Shown piece after piece: positions 56,286 to 64,000 of a stretch of DNA of 64,000 nucleotides (position 1 is the first letter of the stretch; each line of letters opens with the position of its first letter). The DNA is from Thermohalobaculum sp965263335. Its GTDB lineage: Bacteria; Pseudomonadota; Alphaproteobacteria; Rhodobacterales; Rhodobacteraceae. The DNA lies in NCBI GenBank assembly GCA_965263335.1, contig CBDHHE010000001.1, positions 4,216,001 to 4,280,000 on the forward strand, in the 5' to 3' direction. The position numbers and the translations under genes are program-made. The notes beneath the pieces were generated by a model. The model saw only the letters and a list, made by a program, of their open reading frames with translations. It ran no database searches and had not been told where the DNA came from.

Positions 56286-56741
56286 ATGATCGCTCGCACA
56301 CTGATTGCAACAGGCTTGCTCGCGGTGCCCGCAGGGGCGGTGGATATGATCTTCGCCGATCCGTGGGAGGTGATCCATCTGGCCCGCGAGCACGGTGGTG
56401 CGGATGTCGGACGCGATGCATTTCAGGACCCTGAAATCCGCGGTGAGCTCGACGGGCGGCCATACAGCATCTCGTTCTATGGCTGTTCGCTGGCGCGCGA
56501 TTGCACATCGGTGGTGTTCCGGCTGCAACTGAGGCGCGAAGGCTGGAAGCCTGACAAGACAGCGATCTCGCGCTGGAACCGCGAAAAGCTCTTCGGGCGG
56601 GCCTACATCGGCGATGACGGCGGAGCGGTGATCGACATGCCCGTGAACCTCGTTGCCGGCGTCGCGATACCGACACTGAGGGACAGCTTCGAGCGTTGGT
56701 CAGAGATTGTGGACGAGTTCGCTGAACACGTTGATTTCTAA
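56286..56741 (+). CDS. YbjN-domain protein (probable exported form)
   Basis: The 151-residue protein begins with a short hydrophobic segment (MIARTLIATGLLAVPAGAV) that looks like a signal peptide. The rest has the YbjN layout: an N-terminal helix (WEVIHLAREHGG), strands (RPYSISFYGCSLARDCTSVV), NREKLFGRAYIGDDGGAVID and a last helix SFERWSEIVDEFAEHVDF. YbjN proteins resemble type III secretion chaperones and affect motility and stress in enterobacteria; the mechanism is unclear. Two Cys (in YGCSLARDC) could form a disulfide. A GAGGGAGAATGCAGG ribosome site precedes the ATG. It lies alone between the rpoC terminator and the str operon. Confidence 0.72.
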   Translation: MIARTLIATGLLAVPAGAVDMIFADPWEVIHLAREHGGADVGRDAFQDPEIRGELDGRPYSISFYGCSLARDCTSVVFRLQLRREGWKPDKTAISRWNREKLFGRAYIGDDGGAVIDMPVNLVAGVAIPTLRDSFERWSEIVDEFAEHVDF

Positions 56742-57020
56742 CTGAAACGCCGTTCTTCGAAGATGATGTGAGAAAGCGGTGAATTCGGCCTTGACCACCA
56801 TTGGGGCCGTGAGTATGTTCCGCCCACTTCGCGCCCGGCGAGTCTGTTGGGCTGCGAGACATGTGAAGTGGTTAGCCTGATAGCTGACAAAACATGACCC
56901 GGCACATTGCCCGGTCCTCTGTTCCTTCCGCAGGATATGCCTTTGGCATCTTGCGGTGTTTTGCGTTTCCGGTTTCCGGGAGCGCGCGGCGGTTAGATGA
57001 GATAACGAGGATAGGCGCTG
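56742..57020 (+). promoter_or_regulatory. Leader and promoter region of the str operon (rpsL)
   Basis: This 279-base gap has no gene. A small stem-loop (ATGCC-TTT-GGCAT, 56937-56949) and an imperfect dyad around CCCGGCACATTGCCCGG (56898-56914) are visible. Because a terminator closes the rpoC unit upstream and only the YbjN gene intervenes, the promoter for rpsL-rpsG-fusA-tuf probably lies here. No confident -35/-10 pair was found. Confidence 0.4.
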
Positions 57021-57392
57021 ATGCCGACGATCCAGCAGCTGATCCGGAAGCCCCGGCAGCCGAGAGTCAAGCGACAGAAGGCCATGCACCTGCAGGCCTG
57101 TCCGCAGAAGCGCGGCGTCTGCACGCGCGTCTACACAACCACGCCGAAAAAGCCGAACTCGGCGCTTCGGAAGGTCGCAAAGGTTCGGCTGACCAACGGG
57201 TTCGAGGTGATCAGCTACATCCCGGGCGAAGGTCACAACCTTCAGGAGCACTCGGTCGTCCTGATCCGCGGCGGACGCGTCAAGGACCTTCCTGGCGTGC
57301 GCTACCACATTCTGCGCGGTGTGCTCGACACCCAGGGGGTCAAGGACCGCAAACAGCGCCGCTCGAAGTACGGCGCGAAGCGTCCGAAGTGA
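57021..57392 (+). CDS. rpsL: 30S ribosomal protein S12
   Basis: The 123-residue protein reads MPTIQQLIRKPRQPRVKRQK, then CTRVYTTTPKKPNSALRKVA, PGEGHNLQEHS and GRVKDLPGVRYH. The Lys residues that give streptomycin resistance when changed (in TPKKPNS and GRVKDLP) are wild type, so no such mutation is present. It lies at the decoding centre. It is the first gene of the str operon, with rpsG 11 bases downstream. Confidence 0.98.
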   Translation: MPTIQQLIRKPRQPRVKRQKAMHLQACPQKRGVCTRVYTTTPKKPNSALRKVAKVRLTNGFEVISYIPGEGHNLQEHSVVLIRGGRVKDLPGVRYHILRGVLDTQGVKDRKQRRSKYGAKRPK

Positions 57393-57403
57393 GGAGCTGA
57401 GAG

Positions 57404-57874
57404 ATGTCGCGTCGCCACCAAGCCGAGAAGCGCGAGATTCTGCCGGACGCCAAGTTCGGGGATCGCGTTGTCTCGAAGTTCATGAACAACCTGATGTACC
57501 ACGGCAAGAAGTCCGCGGCTGAAGGCATTGTCTACGGCGCGTTCGACCAGGTCGAAGGGCGTCTGAAGCGCGAGCCTGTGGAGGTCTTCCACGAAGCGCT
57601 GGACAATGTGAAGCCGTCGGTCGAGGTGCGGTCCCGTCGTGTCGGCGGTGCGACCTATCAGGTGCCTGTCGAAGTCCGGCCCGAGCGCCGCGAAGCGCTG
57701 GCCATCCGTTGGCTGATCAAGGCGGCGCGGGCTCGCAATGAGAACACCATGGAGGAGCGACTGGCGGGTGAACTGATGGACGCCTGTCAGAACCGCGGTT
57801 CTGCTGTCAAGAAGCGCGAAGACACGCACAAGATGGCGGAGGCCAACAAGGCCTTCAGCCATTACCGATGGTAA
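57404..57874 (+). CDS. rpsG: 30S ribosomal protein S7
   Basis: The 156-residue protein starts MSRRHQAEKREILPDAKFGD and has the S7 blocks FMNNLMYHGKKSAAEGIVYG and RVGGATYQVPVEVRPERREA, ending AFSHYRW. It nucleates the 30S head and in E. coli represses the str operon. A GAGGAGCTGAGAG ribosome site precedes the ATG. The final HYRW is the normal length for alphaproteobacteria. fusA follows after 24 bases. Confidence 0.98.
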   Translation: MSRRHQAEKREILPDAKFGDRVVSKFMNNLMYHGKKSAAEGIVYGAFDQVEGRLKREPVEVFHEALDNVKPSVEVRSRRVGGATYQVPVEVRPERREALAIRWLIKAARARNENTMEERLAGELMDACQNRGSAVKKREDTHKMAEANKAFSHYRW

Positions 57875-57898
57875 CGAGATCAGGCTGAGGACAGACCC

Positions 57899-60040
<2,142 letters not shown>

Positions 60041-60088
60041 ACGTGATCCCACGCCAGCGTCGGCGCTGAGCGAAGACTGGAGGCAACA

Positions 60089-61264
60089 ATGGCGAAAGCG
60101 AAGTTTGAGCGGACGAAGCCGCATGTGAACGTCGGCACGATTGGTCACGTTGACCATGGCAAGACGACCCTGACGGCTGCGATCACGAAGCAGTTCGGCG
60201 AGTTCAAGGCCTATGACCAGATCGACGCGGCGCCCGAGGAGAAGGCGCGCGGCATCACGATCTCGACGGCGCATGTGGAGTACGAGACCGACAACCGCCA
60301 CTACGCCCATGTCGACTGTCCGGGCCATGCGGACTACGTGAAGAACATGATCACCGGGGCGGCGCAGATGGACGGCGCGATCCTGGTCGTCAACGCCGCC
60401 GACGGCCCGATGCCGCAGACCCGCGAGCACATCCTTCTGGCCCGCCAGGTCGGCGTGCCGGCGCTGGTGGTGTTCCTCAACAAGGTCGACCAGGTCGATG
60501 ACGAGGAGCTTCTGGAGCTGGTCGAGATGGAGGTGCGCGAGCTGCTCTCGGACTACGAGTTCCCGGGCGACGACATTCCGATCGTGGCGGGCTCGGCGCT
60601 GGCAGCTCTCGAGGACCGCGACGCCTCGATCGGCACCGAGAAGGTCGCCGAGCTGATGGCGGCCGTCGACGACTACATTCCGACGCCGGACCGCCCGATC
60701 GACCAGCCCTTCCTGATGCCGGTCGAGGACGTGTTCTCGATCTCGGGCCGCGGCACGGTCGCCACCGGCCGGGTCGAGCGCGGCGTCATCAAGGTCGGCG
60801 AGGAGATCGAGATCGTCGGCATCCGCGACACCAAGAAGACGACCTGCACGGGCGTCGAGATGTTCCGCAAGCTGCTCGACCAGGGCGAGGCGGGCGACAA
60901 CATCGGGGCGCTGCTGCGCGGCGTCGACCGCGAGGGGATCGAGCGCGGCCAGGTGCTCTGCAAGCCGGGATCGGTCAAGCCGCACACCAAGTTCGAGGCC
61001 GAGGCCTACATCCTCAACAAGGAGGAGGGCGGGCGCCACACGCCGTTCTTCACGAACTACCGCCCGCAGTTCTACTTCCGCACGACGGATGTGACGGGCA
61101 ATGTGGAGCTGCCCTCGGGCACCGAGATGGTGATGCCGGGCGACAATGCGACCTTCACGGTGCAGCTGATCGCGCCGATCGCCATGGAGGAGAAGCTGCG
61201 CTTCGCCATCCGCGAAGGCGGACGCACCGTCGGCGCCGGCATCGTGACCAAAATCATCGAGTAA
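60089..61264 (+). CDS. tuf: Elongation factor Tu
   Basis: The 391-residue GTPase has GHVDHGKT (residues 19-26), DCPGHADYVKNM and NKVDQVDD, followed by domains II and III (RGTVATGRVERG, EGGRHTPFFTNYRPQFYFRT). It delivers aminoacyl-tRNA to the ribosome. After the first 100 bases the third codon positions are almost all G or C, more extreme than in the flanking genes; this fits a very highly expressed gene and possible gene conversion with a second tuf copy. A GGAGG ribosome site precedes the ATG. A long hairpin follows the stop. Confidence 0.98.
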   Translation: MAKAKFERTKPHVNVGTIGHVDHGKTTLTAAITKQFGEFKAYDQIDAAPEEKARGITISTAHVEYETDNRHYAHVDCPGHADYVKNMITGAAQMDGAILVVNAADGPMPQTREHILLARQVGVPALVVFLNKVDQVDDEELLELVEMEVRELLSDYEFPGDDIPIVAGSALAALEDRDASIGTEKVAELMAAVDDYIPTPDRPIDQPFLMPVEDVFSISGRGTVATGRVERGVIKVGEEIEIVGIRDTKKTTCTGVEMFRKLLDQGEAGDNIGALLRGVDREGIERGQVLCKPGSVKPHTKFEAEAYILNKEEGGRHTPFFTNYRPQFYFRTTDVTGNVELPSGTEMVMPGDNATFTVQLIAPIAMEEKLRFAIREGGRTVGAGIVTKIIE

Positions 61265-61271
61265 CAAGGCA

Positions 61272-61299
61272 CGCGGGCCGGGAAATCTCCCGGCCCGCG
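61272..61299 (+). terminator. Long perfect stem-loop between tuf and rpsJ
   Basis: Two 12-base arms (61272-61283 and 61288-61299; CGCGGGCCGGGA against TCCCGGCCCGCG) pair perfectly around a 4-base loop AATC, 8 bases past the tuf stop. No T-tract follows. It probably protects tuf mRNA or terminates in part; rpsJ starts 31 bases later and is expected to be read through. Confidence 0.6.
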
Positions 61300-61329
61300 C
61301 GTCTGTATGCGGGCCCGAAAGGCGAGATC

Positions 61330-61638
61330 ATGCAAGGTCAGAACATAAGAATCCGGCTTAAGGCCTTCGATCACCGCGTGCTGGACACGAGCACGCAGGA
61401 GATCGTGAACACAGCAAAACGGACCGGGGCGCAGGTGCGCGGACCGATTCCGTTGCCGAACAAGATTGAGAAATTCACGGTCCTGCGCGGGCCACATATC
61501 GACAAGAAAAGTCGCGAACAGTTCGAGATCCGCACGCACAAGCGGCTCCTGGACATCGTGAACCCGACACCGCAGACGGTCGATGCGCTGATGAAGCTCG
61601 ACCTGGCCGCCGGTGTCGACGTCGAGATCAAGCTCTGA
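61330..61638 (+). CDS. rpsJ: 30S ribosomal protein S10
   Basis: The 102-residue protein reads MQGQNIRIRLKAFDHRVLDT, then GPIPLPNKIEKFTVLRGPHI and KSREQFEIRTHKRLLDIV. Besides its place in the 30S head it acts with NusB as a transcription antitermination factor (NusE). It opens the S10 operon. A GAAAGGCGAG ribosome site precedes the ATG, and rplC starts 10 bases after the stop. Confidence 0.98.
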   Translation: MQGQNIRIRLKAFDHRVLDTSTQEIVNTAKRTGAQVRGPIPLPNKIEKFTVLRGPHIDKKSREQFEIRTHKRLLDIVNPTPQTVDALMKLDLAAGVDVEIKL

Positions 61639-61648
61639 GGAGGGCGTG

Positions 61649-62494
61649 ATGCGCTCTGGAGTTATTGCCAAGAAGCTGGGCATGACCCGGCTGTTTCTGG
61701 AGGACGGTCGGCAGGTGCCGGTCACCGTTCTGCAGATGGATACCGTTCAGGTTGTCGCTCAGCGCACGGAAGAGCGCGACGGCTACTCTGCGGTGCAGCT
61801 CGGTGCCGGAATGGCCAAGGCGAAGAATACGTCGCAGCCGATGCGCGGACATTTCGCCAAGGCCAGCGTGGCCCCGAAACGCAAGATGGCCGAGTTCCGC
61901 GTGAGCCCGGACAATCTCATCGGAGTCGGCGAGGAGATCACGGCTGACCACTACTTCGAGGGGCAGTTCGTCGACATCTCCGGCACCTCGATCGGTAAGG
62001 GGTTTGCCGGCGCGATGAAGCGGCACAACTTCGGCGGCCTGAGGGCCAGCCACGGGGTGTCGATCAGCCACCGCAGTCATGGCTCCACCGGCCAGTGCCA
62101 GGATCCCGGTCGGGTCTTCAAGGGCAAGAAGATGGCCGGTCACATGGGGTCCGCCCGGGTGACGACGCAGAACCTGCAGGTTGTGAAGACCGACAGCGAG
62201 CGTGGCCTGATCATGGTCAAGGGTGCGGTGCCCGGCGCAAAAGGCGGCTGGGTCACGATCAAGGATGCGGTGAAGAAGCCGCAGCCCGACAACGTGATCC
62301 TGCCGGCGGCACTGAAGTCCGCGGCCGAGGAAGCCAAGCGCGCGGCGGAAGCTGCCGCAGCTGAAGCGGAGGCCGCCGAGCGCGCCGCTGCGGAGGCCAA
62401 GGCAGCCGAGGAAGAGGCGGCGATGAAAGCGGCCGAGGATGAAGCCACCGAGGCTCCGTCGGATGACGCGCCCGAAGGAGGCGAGGAGAAATGA
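61649..62494 (+). CDS. rplC: 50S ribosomal protein L3
   Basis: The 281-residue protein has the L3 body (MRSGVIAKKLGMTRLFLEDG, DISGTSIGKGFAGAMKRHNF, GQCQDPGRVFKGKKMAGHMG) up to about residue 210. A tail of about 70 residues made mainly of Ala and Glu follows, predicted to be a long helix. The E. coli protein ends near residue 209. Such tails occur in Rhodobacterales-type L3 proteins. The modified Gln in GSTGQCQDPG is conserved. The ATG at 61649 after GAGGAGG is the start. It overlaps rplD by 4 bases. Confidence 0.97.
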   Translation: MRSGVIAKKLGMTRLFLEDGRQVPVTVLQMDTVQVVAQRTEERDGYSAVQLGAGMAKAKNTSQPMRGHFAKASVAPKRKMAEFRVSPDNLIGVGEEITADHYFEGQFVDISGTSIGKGFAGAMKRHNFGGLRASHGVSISHRSHGSTGQCQDPGRVFKGKKMAGHMGSARVTTQNLQVVKTDSERGLIMVKGAVPGAKGGWVTIKDAVKKPQPDNVILPAALKSAAEEAKRAAEAAAAEAEAAERAAAEAKAAEEEAAMKAAEDEATEAPSDDAPEGGEEK

Positions 62495-63111
62495 AACTCG
62501 AGGTAGTCAATCTCGATGCCGCGACTGCCGGCGAGGTCGAACTCTCGGATGAGATTTTCGGGCTCGAGCCGCGCGCGGATATCCTTCATCGGGTGGTGCG
62601 ATGGCAGCTCGCCAAGCGCCAGGCAGGTACGCACAAGACCAAGAGCCGCGGCGAAACCGCGTACTCAACCAAGAAGATCTACCGCCAGAAGGGCACCGGT
62701 GGCGCGCGTCACGGTGACCGTGGTGTGGCCCAGTTCCGCAAGGGTGGCACGGCGAAGGGGCCGGTGCCGCGGAGCCATGCGCATGCTCTGCCCAAGAAGG
62801 TCCGGGCATTGGGTCTGAAACTGGCGCTCAGCTCGAAGGCGAAAACGGGCGATCTGATTGTTCTGGACGAGGCGCGCCTGGATGATCCCAAGACCGGGGT
62901 GCTCGCCCGCAAGATCGATGCGCTCGGCTGGTCCGGTGCGCTGGTGATAGACGGGGCCGAGCTCGATCAGAACTTTGCCCGAGCCGCGCGGAACCTCGAG
63001 GGATTGCAGATCATCCCGAGCCCGGGCGCGAACGTCTACGATATCCTTCGCCGCGAAAAGCTGGTCTTGACGCGCGCCGGTGTCGAGGCTCTGGAGGCAC
63101 GACTGAAATGA
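62491..63111 (+). CDS. rplD: 50S ribosomal protein L4
   Basis: The 206-residue protein has the L4 motifs HRVVRWQLAKRQAGTHKTKS, the exit-tunnel loop RQKGTGGARHGDRGVAQFRK and a C-terminal domain ending VLTRAGVEALEARLK. It lines the peptide exit tunnel; in E. coli it also regulates the S10 operon. Its ATG overlaps the rplC stop and its stop overlaps rplW (ATGA), so the three genes are translationally coupled. No macrolide-resistance-type change is obvious in the loop. Confidence 0.98.
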   Translation: MKLEVVNLDAATAGEVELSDEIFGLEPRADILHRVVRWQLAKRQAGTHKTKSRGETAYSTKKIYRQKGTGGARHGDRGVAQFRKGGTAKGPVPRSHAHALPKKVRALGLKLALSSKAKTGDLIVLDEARLDDPKTGVLARKIDALGWSGALVIDGAELDQNFARAARNLEGLQIIPSPGANVYDILRREKLVLTRAGVEALEARLK

Positions 63112-63404
63112 CCGATAAGGCCGCCCTCTACGATGTAATCCGAAAGCCGGTGGTCACCGAGAAGTCGACCATGGCCTCGGAGAACAATGCGCTGGTCTTC
63201 GAGGTGGACATTGCCGCCAACAAGCCCCTTATCAAGGAAGCCGTCGAGACGCTGTTCAGCGTCAAGGTCAAGGCCGTCAACACCACGATCACCAAAGGCA
63301 AGACCAAGCGGTTTCGTGGCAGGCCGGGGCAGCGCAAGGATGTGAAGAAAGCCTATGTGACCCTTGAAGAGGGCCACATGATTGACGTGACCACGGGTCT
63401 CTGA
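63108..63404 (+). CDS. rplW: 50S ribosomal protein L23
   Basis: The 98-residue protein has the L23 signature YDVIRKPVVTEKSTMASENN and VEIAANKPLIKEAVE-type helix, then VNTTITKGKTKRFRGRPGQR. It lies at the exit-tunnel rim and is the docking site of trigger factor and signal recognition particle. It overlaps rplD by 4 bases and precedes rplB by 22 bases. Confidence 0.98.
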   Translation: MTDKAALYDVIRKPVVTEKSTMASENNALVFEVDIAANKPLIKEAVETLFSVKVKAVNTTITKGKTKRFRGRPGQRKDVKKAYVTLEEGHMIDVTTGL

Positions 63405-63426
63405 GAAGCAAGCGGAAGACAGCAAG

Positions 63427-64000
63427 ATGGCGTTGAAATCCTATAATCCAACGACGCCGGGCCAGCGTGCGCTGGTTCTGATCGACCGTTCCGAGCTTTG
63501 GAAAGGCCGCCCGGTCAAGAGCCTCACAGAGGGTTTGACCAAGAAGGGCGGACGGAACAACACGGGACGGATCACGGCGCGCAGACGCGGCGGCGGGGCC
63601 AAACGGCTCTATCGCATCGTCGACTTCAAGCGGCGCAAATACGATGTTCCGGCAAAGGTCGAGCGCATCGAGTACGATCCCAACCGGACGGCGTTCATTG
63701 CGCTGATCAGGTACGAAGACGGCGAGCAGTCCTACATTCTCGCGCCGCAGCGCCTCGCTGTTGGCGACACCGTGATTTCCGGCGCGCGGTGTGACATCAA
63801 GCCCGGCAATGCGATGCCCTTCACGGGCATGCCCATCGGCACGATTGTGCACAATGTCGAGATGAAGGCGGGCAAAGGCGGGCAAATCGCACGCGCCGCG
63901 GGCGCCTATGTCCAGTTCGTCGGGCGCGATGGCGGGTATGCGCAGCTCCGGCTGAGTTCGGGCGAGCTGCGCCTGGTGCGCCAGGAGTGCATGGCAACCG
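63427..64000 (+). CDS. rplB: 50S ribosomal protein L2 (5' part, runs off the window)
   Basis: The first 191 codons of L2 are present: MALKSYNPTTPGQRALVLID, KSLTEGLTKKGGRNNTGRIT, RRYDVPAKVERIEYDPNRTA-type RNA-binding domain and GGQIARAAGAYVQFVGRDGG. The C-terminal part, with the His needed near the peptidyl-transferase centre, is beyond the window. It is the next gene of the S10 operon in the usual order. Confidence 0.97.
   Translation, partial: MALKSYNPTTPGQRALVLIDRSELWKGRPVKSLTEGLTKKGGRNNTGRITARRRGGGAKRLYRIVDFKRRKYDVPAKVERIEYDPNRTAFIALIRYEDGEQSYILAPQRLAVGDTVISGARCDIKPGNAMPFTGMPIGTIVHNVEMKAGKGGQIARAAGAYVQFVGRDGGYAQLRLSSGELRLVRQECMAT

Overview
The window is a stretch of chromosome from a GC-rich alphaproteobacterium. 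The S12, EF-G, L7/L12, L10 and L3 proteins look most like those of Rhodobacterales-type organisms: S12 begins MPTIQQLIRKPRQP, L10 starts at a GTG reading MDRAQKE, and L3 carries a long Ala/Glu-rich tail. The order and genus cannot be fixed from this sequence alone. Coding density is very high. No gene-free stretch exceeds 300 bases; the longest are 18015-18306 and 56742-57020. No insertion sequence, CRISPR array, phage gene or rRNA is visible.

Region 1 (1-24.5 kb) is mostly catabolic and sensory. It holds the end of a phenylacetate-CoA ligase-type gene; a COG0523 GTPase coupled to a YtcJ-type amidohydrolase; a kynurenine-formamidase-like hydrolase; and an acyl-CoA dehydrogenase divergent from a LysR regulator, with two clear dyads between them. 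Next comes a signalling and envelope group: an XpaC-like membrane protein, a CHASE2 nucleotide cyclase, a FecR-TPR-beta-barrel outer-membrane protein and a small cysteine-rich protein. After a thiolase, a methyltransferase, an FMN 2-hydroxyacid oxidoreductase, a secreted esterase and a secreted cyclase-family hydrolase comes an operon (18.3-23.6 kb) that pairs an ACAD10/11-type acyl-CoA dehydrogenase with an APH-fold kinase. This suggests a bacterial 4-hydroxyacyl-CoA phosphorylation/elimination route. The same operon carries a histidine-phosphatase-fold protein that lacks its second catalytic His, an SDR, an HDAC-fold amidohydrolase and a DUF1272 protein.

Region 2 (24.5-37 kb) has a DUF4440 protein, a three-gene partner-switching module (STAS, HATPase, response-regulator/PP2C) and a long leftward operon. 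That operon encodes a TPP enzyme, an enolase-superfamily enzyme, a DadA-like oxidase, a TRAP transporter (DctP, DctQ, DctM) and a BASS-like transporter, with a divergent Asp/Glu-racemase-family gene. Together these suggest import and breakdown of an unidentified amino or hydroxy acid through racemase, oxidase and 2-oxo-acid steps. FabI and PdxH follow, divergently arranged.

Region 3 (38-42 kb) contains a DUF4157 (eCIS-core type) putative metalloprotease or effector, an SDR, a SHOCT protein, a glutathione transferase and tRNA-Trp.

Region 4 (42-64 kb) is the core information-processing block: secE, nusG, rplKA, rplJL, rpoBC, rpsLG, fusA, tuf, rpsJ, rplCDWB. It is interrupted by a chemoreceptor between secE and nusG and by a YbjN-like gene between rpoC and rpsL. 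Strong stem-loops punctuate the junctions. A classic intrinsic terminator follows rpoC.

The best candidates for something new are the cyclase/FecR-barrel/Cys-rich protein group (7.0-12.7 kb), the solitary DUF4157 protein (38.0-39.4 kb), the kinase/ACAD/degenerate phosphatase operon, and the chemoreceptor wedged into the secE-nusG junction.
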